A DNA stretch of 64,000 nucleotides, taken from contig NZ_LANJ01000011.1 of NCBI RefSeq assembly GCF_000971295.1, positions 496,001 through 560,000 of the forward strand. Direction: 5' to 3'. Position numbers and translations under genes: made by a program. This DNA is from Devosia epidermidihirudinis (GTDB lineage Bacteria; Pseudomonadota; Alphaproteobacteria; Rhizobiales; Devosiaceae). Shown in pieces: positions 52,280 through 61,466 of this stretch (its first letter is position 1; each line of letters opens with the position of its first letter). The notes under the pieces are model-generated. The model worked only from the letters and a program-made list of their open reading frames with translations. It did not search any database and was not told the DNA's origin.

Positions 52280-54148
52280 ATGTTGACCATCAATAACCTC
52301 ACCTATCGCATCCAGGGCCGCGAGCTGTTCGAAGACGCCTCAGTCGTCCTGCCGACGGGCTCCAAGACCGGTTTTGTGGGCAAGAACGGCACCGGCAAGA
52401 CCACGCTGTTCCACTTGATCCAGGGACACATCGGGGCGGATGCTGGCGGCATGGAGCTCAACAAGAAGGCGCGTATCGGCGCGGTGGCGCAGGAAGCGCC
52501 TGCCGGCAATGAGAGCGTGCTCGATGTTGTGATGCTCGCCGACAAGGAGCGCACGGCGCTGATGGCGGAAGCAGAAACCGCGACCGATCCGGACCGCATC
52601 AGCGAGATCTATACGCGTCTGGCCGACATCGACGCCTATTCTGCTGAGGGTCGCGCCTCGGCAATCCTGAAGGGTCTCGGCTTTGAGCAGGACCGCCAGA
52701 TGGCGCCGACGCATGAGCTGTCAGGTGGTTGGCGCATGCGCGTGGCGTTGGCCGGCGTGCTGTTCAGTCAGCCTGACCTGCTGCTGCTTGACGAGCCCAC
52801 CAACTATCTCGATCTGGAAGGCACGCTGTGGCTCGAGAAGTATCTCGCCACTTATCCCTATACCGTGTTCATGATCAGCCACGATCGCGACCTGCTCAAC
52901 AAGTCGGTCAACTCGATCATCCATCTCGAGCACAAGAAGCTGACCTTCTACAAAGGCAATTACGATACGTTTGAAACGACGCGTCGCATGCAGATGGATC
53001 TAAACAACAAGGGCCGCGAGAAGTCGCTGGACCAGATCGCGCATCTGCAGAAGTTCGTGGACCGCTTCAAGGCCAAGGCGACCAAGGCCAAGCAGGCCCA
53101 GTCTCGCATGAAGATGATCGAAAAGCTCAAGCCACCGGCAGCAATGTTCGACGAATATGCGGCGCCGTTCACCTTCCAGGCGCCGAAGGCTGAGCAGCCG
53201 ACGCCGATGATCACGCTGGATGGTGTATCGGCCGGCTATGGCGACAAGACCATTCTGCGCAACGTGAATATGCGCATTGATCCAGGTGATCGTATCGCGC
53301 TGATCGGTGTCAACGGTAACGGTAAGTCGACCTTTGCCAAGCTCCTCGCGGGCGATATCAAGCCTATGGGCGGCAGCTATGGCAAGGGCAAGAAGCTGGA
53401 AATCGCGCACTTTGCGCAGCATCAGATGGACAAGCTTAAGCCCGAGTGGACGCCATTCGAGCACGTCGTCGAGCTGATGCCGACTGATAGCGAAGCCAAG
53501 CGCCGCTCGCGCCTGAGCCAGATGGGCCTGACCAAGTCGCGCATGGACACGCTGGCCAAGAACCTGTCGGGTGGTGAGCGCGCTCGCCTGCTGATGGGCC
53601 TGATCACCTTTGGCGGTCCGGGCATGATGATCCTCGACGAGCCGACCAACCACCTGGATATCGATAGCCGTGACGCGCTGGTGCATGCGCTCAACGACTA
53701 TGAAGGCGCAGTGCTGATCATCAGCCACGATCGCCATTTGATCGAAGCCACCTGCGATACACTGTGGATTGCCGAAGGCGGCACGATCCGCGAGCTGGAC
53801 GAGGATCTGGACAGCTATCAGCGCAGCATCACCTCGACCAAGGAAAGCAAGGGCGGAGGCGGATCGAAGGAAGATCGCAAGGCTGCCAAGCAGGCCGCCG
53901 CCGCACGTCGTGAACAGATTGCGCCACTCAAGGCCTCCGTTAAGGATGCGGAAACCAAAATCGCCCGTTTGAAGGTGGAAATCAGTAAAATTACGGCTCA
54001 GCTGGAAGACCCGAAAGTCTACAATGGCCCTGCTGATCGCGTTATTGCGCTGGGCAAAGACAAGGCGCGCTTCACTGCAGATCTTGATGCCACCGAAGAA
54101 ACATGGCTATCGCTGAGCGCCGAACTGGAGACTGCTGAACGCGAATGA
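52280..54148 (+). CDS. ABC-F family ATPase (YheS/Uup-like)
   Basis: A 622-aa soluble protein with two ABC domains and no membrane part. Walker A boxes are GKNGTGKT (residues about 35-42) and GVNGNGKST; signatures are LSGGWRMRVALAGVL and LSGGERARLLMGLI; Walker B boxes are LLLLDEPTNYLDLE and MMILDEPTNHLDID. The P-site interaction linker between the domains is rich in Lys (FKAKATKAKQAQSRMKMIEK). A coiled-coil C-terminus (about 545-620) follows. ABC-F proteins bind the ribosomal E site and help resolve stalling or antibiotic block. The next gene overlaps by four bases (ATGA). Confidence 0.92.
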   Translation: MLTINNLTYRIQGRELFEDASVVLPTGSKTGFVGKNGTGKTTLFHLIQGHIGADAGGMELNKKARIGAVAQEAPAGNESVLDVVMLADKERTALMAEAETATDPDRISEIYTRLADIDAYSAEGRASAILKGLGFEQDRQMAPTHELSGGWRMRVALAGVLFSQPDLLLLDEPTNYLDLEGTLWLEKYLATYPYTVFMISHDRDLLNKSVNSIIHLEHKKLTFYKGNYDTFETTRRMQMDLNNKGREKSLDQIAHLQKFVDRFKAKATKAKQAQSRMKMIEKLKPPAAMFDEYAAPFTFQAPKAEQPTPMITLDGVSAGYGDKTILRNVNMRIDPGDRIALIGVNGNGKSTFAKLLAGDIKPMGGSYGKGKKLEIAHFAQHQMDKLKPEWTPFEHVVELMPTDSEAKRRSRLSQMGLTKSRMDTLAKNLSGGERARLLMGLITFGGPGMMILDEPTNHLDIDSRDALVHALNDYEGAVLIISHDRHLIEATCDTLWIAEGGTIRELDEDLDSYQRSITSTKESKGGGGSKEDRKAAKQAAAARREQIAPLKASVKDAETKIARLKVEISKITAQLEDPKVYNGPADRVIALGKDKARFTADLDATEETWLSLSAELETAERE

Positions 54149-54576
54149 CCAAACTGTCAGCCCAGGATGTAATCTATACACTTGGGCTGCAGCGGCACCC
54201 CGAGGGCGGCTGGTACGCCCGCACGTTCGAAGACGAGCAGGTGAGCGACAGTCGGGCGCAATCCACCGCCATCTACTATCTGTTGCAGGCAGGCGAGACA
54301 TCGCAATGGCACCGCGTCGACGCGGTGGAAGTCTGGCATTGGTACGCTGGTGCACCGCTCGATCTGAGCTTTTCGGACGGCAAAAGCGTGAACGTGCATC
54401 GCCTCGGCAAAGATATCGAACTCGGTGAACGGCCCCAGGTGGTAGCGCCGCGCCTCATCTGGCAGTCGGCTGTCAGCCTTGGGGAATGGACCCTTGTAGG
54501 GTGCACCGTGTCGCCCGGCTTTGAGTTTGCCGGGTTTGAACTTGCGCCCAAGGGCTGGGAGCCGGGCCAGGATTAA
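54145..54576 (+). CDS. Cupin protein (DUF985)
   Basis: A 143-aa cupin: LGLQRHPEGGWYARTFED, AIYYLLQAGETSQWHRVDAV and EVWHWYAGAPLDL, followed by the second cupin motif (VSLGEWTLVGCTVSPGFEFA) and the terminal FELAPKGWEPG typical of DUF985. The residues H-x-V and E-x-W-H are consistent with a metal or ligand site. The function is unknown. Translational coupling to the ABC-F gene (4-bp overlap) is clear. Confidence 0.87.
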   Translation: MTKLSAQDVIYTLGLQRHPEGGWYARTFEDEQVSDSRAQSTAIYYLLQAGETSQWHRVDAVEVWHWYAGAPLDLSFSDGKSVNVHRLGKDIELGERPQVVAPRLIWQSAVSLGEWTLVGCTVSPGFEFAGFELAPKGWEPGQD

Positions 54577-54653
54577 CCGGTGCGAGCGGTGTGATTTGAC
54601 AGCGCTGACGCCATATCCTTTGGTGCCAACATAGTTCTCCGCGAAAGTGCCGC

Positions 54654-55529
54654 ATGCGTCTGTCCCTGACCAAGCTCGTTGCCGCTGTCGTTCTCAGCAT
54701 GATCTGCTTTGCTGGTGTTGCGCAGGCGCAGACGCCGACCATGACCAAATCGGAGCGCGCCGATATGCGCCGGTTTGCCTACAATAACAGCCTGTTTGTG
54801 CTCTACCACGAGGTCGCGCATCTGCTGTTCGACCAGTTGGAAATGCCGGTGCTGGGGCGCGAGGAAGATGCAGCGGACAACGTCGCCACCTGGATTTTGC
54901 TGAACAAGCGCACCAAGGCGGCAGAAGTGGCGCTGGCAGACGCAGCGCAGGGCTGGCTCTATTCGGGCGTGGCCTATGACAGTGGCGGCGACGAAGGCGA
55001 TTTCGCGGCCTCCCATAGCCTGGACAAGCAGCGCGCCTATCAGATCGTCTGCCTCATGGTTGGCAGCGATGACAGCGCGTTCCGCCCCATCGCCAACAAA
55101 TACAGCATGGACCGAGACCGGCAGGAAACCTGCTTCTGGGATTATGACCTGGTCGACCGAAGCCTGAAATCGCTGCTGGGCGTTCGCAATCCACCGGCCA
55201 TTCGTGGTACTGAAGTGAAGGTGACCTATCATGACGCGGGCGGACGGCTAAAGGCAGCGGCTGACGCGTTCAAGTCCAGCGGCGTGTTCGATCAGGTCGC
55301 TGAAGAAGTGCGCACGCAGTACACGCTGGACGCCAAGGTCGCTTTCAATGCGCAGCGCTGCGGCGAGGCCAACGCGTTCTACGATCCGGATACGATCGAG
55401 GTCATTTTCTGCTATGAGTTGATGCAGGACTATATGGACCTTTACATGGACAATATGTCCAAGCCGGCGGCCCCTGCCCCGCGCGAAACCGGCCCCGGTC
55501 CGGGCAAAAACAAAATCTCGAAGTTCTGA
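54654..55529 (+). CDS. Secreted DUF4344 putative metallopeptidase, copy A
   Basis: A 291-aa protein with an N-terminal signal peptide (cut near AQAQ, residue 26). The zinc-binding motif HEVAH is at residues about 52-56 (FVLYHEVAHLLFDQLEMPVL), followed by REEDAADNVATWILL, whose Glu/Asp could be the third ligand. Near the C-terminus CGEANAFYDPDTIEVIFCYE has two Cys that could pair. The family is a predicted zinc peptidase with unknown substrate. It is followed 55 bp later by a paralogue. The last 20 residues are Pro-rich. Confidence 0.82.
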   Translation: MRLSLTKLVAAVVLSMICFAGVAQAQTPTMTKSERADMRRFAYNNSLFVLYHEVAHLLFDQLEMPVLGREEDAADNVATWILLNKRTKAAEVALADAAQGWLYSGVAYDSGGDEGDFAASHSLDKQRAYQIVCLMVGSDDSAFRPIANKYSMDRDRQETCFWDYDLVDRSLKSLLGVRNPPAIRGTEVKVTYHDAGGRLKAAADAFKSSGVFDQVAEEVRTQYTLDAKVAFNAQRCGEANAFYDPDTIEVIFCYELMQDYMDLYMDNMSKPAAPAPRETGPGPGKNKISKF

Positions 55530-55584
55530 AAGCGGCATGCCAGAAAGGGCGCGTAAAGCGTCACCTCTCTGCGGAGCCTTCGAC

Positions 55585-56412
55585 ATGACGACCATTCGGG
55601 CCATTTTGGCCACCCTGACCTGTTGCGTCGCGTTGAGCGGCGTCGCATTTGGTCAGGAAGACGATCCGGCTGCCGAAGCCATGGATTTCGCCATGCACGA
55701 CGCGGCATACACGATGTACCACGAGATCGGTCACCTGCTGGTTGGCGAGCTCGGCATCCCCGTGCTTGGCAAAGAGGAAGACGCGGCCGATGCCCTAGCG
55801 GTCATCCTGCTGCTCAACGATCAGGACGACGAAATCGAGGCGTTCAACACGCTCATCGACAGCGCCGACGGCTGGTACTTCAACGCTGTGAAATCCACCG
55901 GGTCAGGCGTTGAAGACTTTTCCTACTACGACGAGCACAGCCTCGACATTCAGCGCGCCTACGCAATGGTCTGCCTGATGGTGGGCAAAGACCCTCAGGA
56001 ATTCCGCGAGACCGCTGAAATCTATGAGTTCGACCAGCAACGGCAGGACGATTGCGCCTACACCTACGATCAGGCACACACCTCATGGGATGCACTGCTC
56101 GAGCCCCATACCGTCACCGACACGCCAGGCGCAGAGATCTCCGTCGTCTACGAAGAGGCCGGCGACTACACCGAGTTTGCCAACGAGCTGCAGTCGCGCG
56201 AAATACTGGAAAAAGCCGCAGCCGTGGTGATGAACCGCTATGTTCTGCCTGGGCCTGTGACCTTCCGCGCCGCCCTCTGCGGTCAGGCGAATGCCTTTTA
56301 CAGCCCCAGCGAGAGCCAGATCACCTATTGCTACGAGCTGGCGGAGAACATGTATGGCCTTTATCTCAATGACATAGCCAACGCAGGTGATGAGGATACC
56401 GAAGAGGAATAG
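55585..56412 (+). CDS. Secreted DUF4344 putative metallopeptidase, copy B
   Basis: A 275-aa paralogue of the preceding gene. It has a signal peptide (ending AFGQ near residue 24), zinc motif HEIGH in TMYHEIGHLLVGELGIPVLG, then KEEDAADALAVILLL and a C-terminal CGQANAFYSPSESQITYCYE. The order of motifs and spacing is the same as in copy A, but most other positions differ, so the duplication is old or the two arrived separately. The ATG at 55585 with GCGGAG is the start. The pair is probably co-transcribed. The C-terminus is very acidic (DEDTEEE). Confidence 0.82.
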   Translation: MTTIRAILATLTCCVALSGVAFGQEDDPAAEAMDFAMHDAAYTMYHEIGHLLVGELGIPVLGKEEDAADALAVILLLNDQDDEIEAFNTLIDSADGWYFNAVKSTGSGVEDFSYYDEHSLDIQRAYAMVCLMVGKDPQEFRETAEIYEFDQQRQDDCAYTYDQAHTSWDALLEPHTVTDTPGAEISVVYEEAGDYTEFANELQSREILEKAAAVVMNRYVLPGPVTFRAALCGQANAFYSPSESQITYCYELAENMYGLYLNDIANAGDEDTEEE

Positions 56413-56449
56413 CCCTCTTTAAGTTGACCTTGACAATCACCTATAAGTC

Positions 56450-56482
56450 ACTCCAGAACCGGGCATCGCGCAGTTCTGGAGT
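56450..56482 (+). promoter_or_regulatory. Inverted repeat with the ribosome site in its 3' arm
   Basis: ACTCCAGAAC, 13-base spacer, GTTCTGGAGT: ten-base perfect arms. The right arm includes the CTGGAG that is the Shine-Dalgarno for the gene starting at 56488. It may be a DNA operator or an RNA hairpin hiding the ribosome site. Confidence 0.5.
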
Positions 56483-56487
56483 GCCCC

Positions 56488-57405
56488 ATGACAATCTCTC
56501 TTAATCGCCGCCATTTCACTTTGGGCACCGCCGGACTGGCCATGTCCGCGATGTTGCCAACCCGCGCCTTCGCGCAGGACGCTACGCGTTCGGTCACCAC
56601 CATTTATGGCACCTATGACATTCCCGCCGAACCCAAGCGCGTTGTCGCCGTCGACTCGCGCCTTGATCTGCAGCCAGCACTGGCGCTGGGCCTGAATGTG
56701 GTTGGCTATGGCCATTCGACGCCGGGCCACTGGGTGCCCGTTCCGGATGGCCTTGAGTTCTATGGCTCGGAGGTCAATATCGAGCAGGTGCTGGCGTCTG
56801 ACCCCGACCTGATCATCTGTGCCAATTACGATCCGGACAGCGTCTGGTGGCCAGCCAACAAGCTCAAGAGCGTTGCGCCTGTCGTTCCGACATCCAATAA
56901 CAAGCCCTGGAAGGAAGCTTTGCGCGAGTTGGCAACGCTTCTGGGCATGGATGGCGCGGGCGAAAGCGCCATCGCGGAATACGATGCGCTGATTGCCGAA
57001 ATCAAGGCGCGCCACGGCGACAAGCTGGCGACCAAGACCGTAGTCAGCGTCCAGCCGGGCGAAGGCACCCTCTATGTGATGAACGGTCCCAAGATGTTGC
57101 AGCCGCAAGTGCTTGCAGACCTTGGCGCCAAGACCATTCCACCCAAGGCCGACCAGCTCTATGACAGCGGCGAAATTGCTGCTGAGGCCTTTGGCGATGT
57201 TCTGGGTGGTGTCGATGGCATCCTACTGGCAACCACCGCGCCGGAAGAAGCCACGACGCTGAATGGCGAAGTTCTCTGGGACCGCCTGCCCTCCGTGCAG
57301 TCGGGCGCCATCATCGCCTCAAACGGCAATATCAACTACGGCAGCATCTACTCGGCCATGCAGGTCGCCAAGCTTGTCGACGAGCTCTACTCAAAGATCG
57401 CCTAG
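56488..57405 (+). CDS. Siderophore-type ABC substrate-binding protein (FepB/FhuD-like, Tat-exported)
   Basis: A 305-aa periplasmic binding protein of cluster A-II. The N-terminus NRRHFTLGTAGLAMS contains a twin-arginine motif with cleavage after AFAQ. Body motifs include PKRVVAVDSRLDLQPALALG, EQVLASDPDLIICANYD and the C-terminal LWDRLPSVQSGAII, typical of iron-siderophore or heme binders. There is no permease or ATPase gene next to it, so it is an orphan and must share a transporter encoded elsewhere. A perfect inverted repeat overlaps its ribosome site. Confidence 0.87.
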   Translation: MTISLNRRHFTLGTAGLAMSAMLPTRAFAQDATRSVTTIYGTYDIPAEPKRVVAVDSRLDLQPALALGLNVVGYGHSTPGHWVPVPDGLEFYGSEVNIEQVLASDPDLIICANYDPDSVWWPANKLKSVAPVVPTSNNKPWKEALRELATLLGMDGAGESAIAEYDALIAEIKARHGDKLATKTVVSVQPGEGTLYVMNGPKMLQPQVLADLGAKTIPPKADQLYDSGEIAAEAFGDVLGGVDGILLATTAPEEATTLNGEVLWDRLPSVQSGAIIASNGNINYGSIYSAMQVAKLVDELYSKIA

Positions 57406-57450
57406 CTTTTTGCAGCGCTCTGGAGTGGGCACCATGGTGTCCCATACTCA

Positions 57451-57535
57451 ACGCTCCCCCGGACTTGATCCGGGCGGGCCTCTCCACACGGCAAGTGCCG
57501 ACAGAGACCCACGGATCAAGTCCGCGGGAAGCGTC
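57451..57535. repeat. Palindromic repeat, GGACTTGATC family, copy 2
   Basis: CCCGGACTTGATCCGGGCGG is answered by CCACGGATCAAGTCCGCGGG, an inverted repeat with a spacer of about 30 bases. It corresponds to 6101-6186. It fills the gap between the convergent binding-protein and YitT genes. Confidence 0.65.
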
Positions 57536-57574
57536 GGTGGGTGGGAGAGCTATTTGGGCGCGAGGCCCGCTAAC

Positions 57575-58192
57575 CTAGCTGAAACCCACATACCTGCCGG
57601 GTTTATGGTTGGTCGCGACAATCAGATTGAGCACCAGCGCGCCGAGCACCGAATAGAGCACGCGATCCAGCGGCAGGATGAAGAAGGCCGCGATCAGGAT
57701 CAGGGCGTCGACGCCGAGCTGGAAATAGCCGGCGCGGATGCCAAAATTATCCTGCAGGTAGAGCGCCAGAATATTGATCCCGCCCACGCTCGCCTTGTGG
57801 CGGAACAGCGACAAAATCCCCAGCCCGATCATGCCACCGCCAACCAGAGCCGCAAACAGCGGTTCGATACGGACAATGTCGAGCCATTCGGAAAGATGTG
57901 CCGTGAAGTAGGACACCAGCGCCACGCAAGCGATGGTCTTGACGGCGAAGGGCCAACCCATGCGCATGAATGCCAGAACGTAGAATGGCAGATTGATGGC
58001 AAAGAACAGCCAGCCAAACGGGATATTGGTGGCGTATTGCAGCAGGAGCGCAAGCCCCGCCGTACTGCCGGTCGTGAGGGTGACCTTGGCGTAAAAAACG
58101 ATGCCAAGTGAGACCAGCATGGTGCCGATCAGCATGGCGAAAATGTCTTCGTGCAGCTTGTGACGACTCGGCGCAGAGAGGTCGGGTGTCAT
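57575..58192 (-). CDS. YitT family membrane protein
   Basis: A 205-aa inner-membrane protein with five hydrophobic segments. TLTTGSTAGLALLLQYATN and SVGGINILALYLQDNFGIRA are repeated signatures of the YitT/DUF161 family, whose transport substrate is unknown. The ATG at 58192 overlaps the stop of holC by four bases (ATGA). The C-terminal YitT cytoplasmic domain (DUF2179) is absent, so this is the short form. Confidence 0.85.
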   Translation of the reverse strand: MTPDLSAPSRHKLHEDIFAMLIGTMLVSLGIVFYAKVTLTTGSTAGLALLLQYATNIPFGWLFFAINLPFYVLAFMRMGWPFAVKTIACVALVSYFTAHLSEWLDIVRIEPLFAALVGGGMIGLGILSLFRHKASVGGINILALYLQDNFGIRAGYFQLGVDALILIAAFFILPLDRVLYSVLGALVLNLIVATNHKPGRYVGFS

Positions 58193-58632
58193 GCTTTTTT
58201 CGTCCAGCGGCCGGCTTCCTGCTGCCAATAGGTCACCGTGTTGCCTTCGCGCAGAGCCCGCCATGCGAGGCGCGCTTCGGCGACGGCATCGGGATCATGG
58301 CCCGAAAACATATACACCACCCGCTCATAGCCTTCCGCCGACTGCGGCACGGCGCGATCGATAAAAAACCGCACCGCCGCACCATTGGGATTTTCGGTGC
58401 CAGTGGTGATGAGGATGGGCTGGTGGGCGTCGGTGTCCGTGCCCGCAAGGCCATGCGGCAGAAAGCTTTCGTCGCGCCAGGTCCAGAGTTCAGCATCCAG
58501 CGCTTCGGCCCGTTCAATCGAGCCCGCCTCGACAACCGCACGCCAGCCGCGTTCAAGCGTCTTTTCCAGCAATTGCGGAATAACGGCTTCAAGCGGCTGA
58601 TTTTCGAGGTGGTAGAAGAGAACGTCGGCCAC
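58189..58632 (-). CDS. holC: DNA polymerase III subunit chi
   Basis: A 147-aa clamp-loader accessory protein that links the DNA polymerase III holoenzyme to SSB. The pattern VLFYHLENQPLEAVIPQLLE and RGWRAVVEAGSIERAEALDA, then LWTWRDESFLPHGL, is diagnostic. FFIDRAVPQSAEGYERVVYM and the C-terminal REGNTVTYWQQEAGRW complete the fold. The pepA-holC order is conserved in alphaproteobacteria; a 70-bp gap separates them here. The downstream YitT gene is coupled. Confidence 0.92.
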   Translation of the reverse strand: MADVLFYHLENQPLEAVIPQLLEKTLERGWRAVVEAGSIERAEALDAELWTWRDESFLPHGLAGTDTDAHQPILITTGTENPNGAAVRFFIDRAVPQSAEGYERVVYMFSGHDPDAVAEARLAWRALREGNTVTYWQQEAGRWTKKA

Positions 58633-58702
58633 TTTTGCTCCGATATCACAAGGTCGGGCGCAAACGCGCCACGACCTCTCGCTTCGACAGGTTCAGGATG
58701 CC

Positions 58703-60184
58703 TTAGCCCTGATAGTAGTCGCGCACCAGTCGATCCAACAGGGCCACGCCAAATCCCGGAGCCCAGGAGGCGTTGACCTCGGACGTACCGGCGCCAAACG
58801 CGGTGCCCGCAATGTCGAGATGCGCCCATGGCACGTCGTTAACGAAGCGCTGCAGGAACTGGGCGGCGGTGATGGAGCCAGCAGGACGACCAACCGAATT
58901 GCGGATGTCAGCAAACTTGGATTCGATCAGCTTGTCGTAGGCGGCGCCCAACGGCATCCGCCAGAGCTTCTCGTTGGACGCGATGCCGGCATTGAGCAGG
59001 CGCTGGGCCAGCTCGTCATTGTTTGAGAAGAGGCCAGCATGTTCGTGGCCGAGCGCCACAACAATGGCTCCGGTGAGCGTCGCCAGATTGATCATGAACT
59101 TGGGCTTGAAGCGATCCTGCGTGTACCAGAGCGCGTCGGCCAGAACGAGGCGCCCCTCCGCATCGGTATTGATCACTTCGATCGTCGTGCCGCTCATCGC
59201 AGTGACGATATCACCCGGACGGACGGCATTACCGGAGGGCATGTTTTCAACGAGGCCGATGACGCCAACGACATTGACGGGCGCCTTGCGAGTGGCCAGC
59301 GCCTGAAGCAGACCGGTGACAGCAGCCGCGCCGCCCATGTCGCCTTTCATGTCTTCCATGCCTGCACCGGGCTTGAGCGAAATACCGCCGGTATCGAACA
59401 CCACGCCCTTGCCGACAAAGGCCAGCGGCGCAACGCCGACATCGCCGCCATTCCACTGCATGACCACGAGGCGCGCCGGGCGGTCAGAGCCCTGGGCGAC
59501 GCAGAGCAGCGAGCCCATGCCCAGCTTTTCGAGCGCCTCAGGCTCAAGGATTTCGACGGTGACGCCGAGATGGCGCAACTCGGCGGCACGATCGGCAAAC
59601 TCGACAGGACCAAGCACGTTGGCAGGTTCATTGACCAGATCGCGGGCCAACAGCGTTCCATCAACCACCGCGCCACGATCTGCGATTGCGGTATCGACCG
59701 CTGCCGGATCGGCGACATGCAGGGTAATGGTGAGCGTGCCATTTGGCTCATCAGAACGAGACGTCTTGTACTTGTCGAACTTGTAGTGGCGCAGGCGCAG
59801 GCCAGCGGCCAACTCGGCAATGGCAACCGGTGTGGCCGCCGCATCATCAATTACGACCGAGACAGCCTCGGTCTGCGTGGCAGCGATCTTGGCGAGCAGC
59901 GAACCACCGCGATCGGTCCACGCATTGAGCGGTGTTGAAGCGTCGGTCTTGCCGCTGCCGAGGACGAGCACACGCGAGCCACCCTGCCCCAGAATATCGA
60001 GGGCCTGTCCCTGCTTACCCTTGAAAGCACCAGCAGATGCGGTCACCGCCCAATCGAGCCCGGTACCGGACCAGACAGGCGCAGCTGCGCCCGACGGCGC
60101 CTGGCCTTCAGCGGCATAGATGATGGTGAAGGCAGCTGGCGCGCTGGTGAGCGCCGCGGTCTGGATCGTCAGGGACTGGGACAT
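58703..60184 (-). CDS. pepA: Leucyl aminopeptidase (M17)
   Basis: A 493-aa cytosolic aminopeptidase, hexameric in known members, with two metal ions per site. The C-terminal catalytic domain contains [20 protein letters not shown] (metal/Lys site), [14 protein letters not shown] (the M17 signature) and, near the end, [10 protein letters not shown]. The frame is open to 60397, but the ATG at 60184 gives [12 protein letters not shown] and leaves 211 bp for the divergent lptF promoter. The pepA / lptFG arrangement with holC downstream is widely conserved. Confidence 0.94.
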   Translation of the reverse strand: MSQSLTIQTAALTSAPAAFTIIYAAEGQAPSGAAAPVWSGTGLDWAVTASAGAFKGKQGQALDILGQGGSRVLVLGSGKTDASTPLNAWTDRGGSLLAKIAATQTEAVSVVIDDAAATPVAIAELAAGLRLRHYKFDKYKTSRSDEPNGTLTITLHVADPAAVDTAIADRGAVVDGTLLARDLVNEPANVLGPVEFADRAAELRHLGVTVEILEPEALEKLGMGSLLCVAQGSDRPARLVVMQWNGGDVGVAPLAFVGKGVVFDTGGISLKPGAGMEDMKGDMGGAAAVTGLLQALATRKAPVNVVGVIGLVENMPSGNAVRPGDIVTAMSGTTIEVINTDAEGRLVLADALWYTQDRFKPKFMINLATLTGAIVVALGHEHAGLFSNNDELAQRLLNAGIASNEKLWRMPLGAAYDKLIESKFADIRNSVGRPAGSITAAQFLQRFVNDVPWAHLDIAGTAFGAGTSEVNASWAPGFGVALLDRLVRDYYQG

Positions 60185-60395
60185 GAAGGGCCTTGATGGG
60201 CAAAGGACGGCGCAAGGCGCCAGGAAAATGCGTGCAGCAACATTGAAGCCTTTGGCGCGCGCGTCAATCCCGCAACAGAGGCTGTTCGAATCCTTGTTCA
60301 CATGCGAGTGCGCTTGTGCAGGCCATCGAACTGCCCCAAGGTCAGTCCATAGCAGACGGCCCAATTCGGCATAGTCAGGACAATACCAGCCTAAC

Positions 60396-61466
60396 ATGAG
60401 ACGACTGACGCGCTATCTCTCTCGCCAGTTTGTGACGGACGCGGTGATCCTGTTCGCCGTGCTGTGCGTCTTGCTGTGGCTGGTCAATTGCCTGCGCTCG
60501 TTCGACGTGGTCTCGGTGAAGGGACAGGGCTTGCTGACGCTGGGCTATCAGGCCCTGCTGACCATGCCGACCCTGTCGCTACTGTTCTTCTACATCTGTA
60601 TCGGCATTGGACTCGCCCGCGCCCTCAATGCGCTGCGCCTCAGCCATGAGCTGCATATCATCCACACCATCAACGGTCTGGGATCGCTTTTCCGTGCCGT
60701 CGGCGTGGTGACGGCGGTGGGCGTGGCTGCAGTGCTGCTGCTAACCAATTTCATCGAGCCCTACGCCAATAAGCGCCTCAATGATCTCAGCGCAAGCGTG
60801 GCGGCGGACCTGCTGAGTTCGGCGTTGAAGCCGCAGCGGTTTACCCAGGTGACGCCAGGCGTGACGGTGTGGATCGGCAATCGATCCGGCAGCGGCGAAA
60901 TTCAGGAATTCTTCGCCGACGACCGCCGCGATCCCGAGACTCGCCGAACCTATATCGCGGACACGGCACGCGTCTCGTCCGACGGCGACAACTACGTGAT
61001 CGAGCTGCGCAATGGCTCGCTGCAGTACACCCAGGCCTCGGGGCGGTTCTCGGAGATCACCTTCGGCCGGTACGATCTGAGCGTCGACCGGCTGACTGCC
61101 CCAGTCGGGGAAAACTACGGGCCGGAGACACAGGACAGCATCACGATCATTTCCGATATGCTGCAATCCGGAGACTGGCCGGCCTATAACGTCTCAGTGC
61201 TCGTCAACCGCATGACTGAAGGCGCGCGCGTTGTCGGCATCGCTTTGATCGTGTTGTGCATTTCTGGCTTCCCGAGCGGGCGCCGAACACGGTTCTCTGT
61301 GCCTATGGAGGCGGTGGTCATGCTGATCGCGTTCACCGAGCGCGGGCTAAGCTCTTATAGTCCCACCGGCCCGGCGACGGGCGCAGCGGTGATGATCCTG
61401 GTCGGACTTGGCGTCATTTGCTGGCGGGTTCGACCACGCCGCATACCTGAAGCGGTACCAGCATGA
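60396..61466 (+). CDS. lptF: LPS export ABC transporter permease LptF
   Basis: A 356-aa inner-membrane subunit of the LptB2FG complex, which extracts lipopolysaccharide from the inner membrane and pushes it along the periplasmic bridge. It has six membrane segments, three before and three after a jellyroll periplasmic domain (residues about 125-265). [20 protein letters not shown] at the N-terminus and the coupling segment in [18 protein letters not shown] are typical. LptG starts inside its end (4-bp overlap). Confidence 0.92.
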   Translation: MRRLTRYLSRQFVTDAVILFAVLCVLLWLVNCLRSFDVVSVKGQGLLTLGYQALLTMPTLSLLFFYICIGIGLARALNALRLSHELHIIHTINGLGSLFRAVGVVTAVGVAAVLLLTNFIEPYANKRLNDLSASVAADLLSSALKPQRFTQVTPGVTVWIGNRSGSGEIQEFFADDRRDPETRRTYIADTARVSSDGDNYVIELRNGSLQYTQASGRFSEITFGRYDLSVDRLTAPVGENYGPETQDSITIISDMLQSGDWPAYNVSVLVNRMTEGARVVGIALIVLCISGFPSGRRTRFSVPMEAVVMLIAFTERGLSSYSPTGPATGAAVMILVGLGVICWRVRPRRIPEAVPA

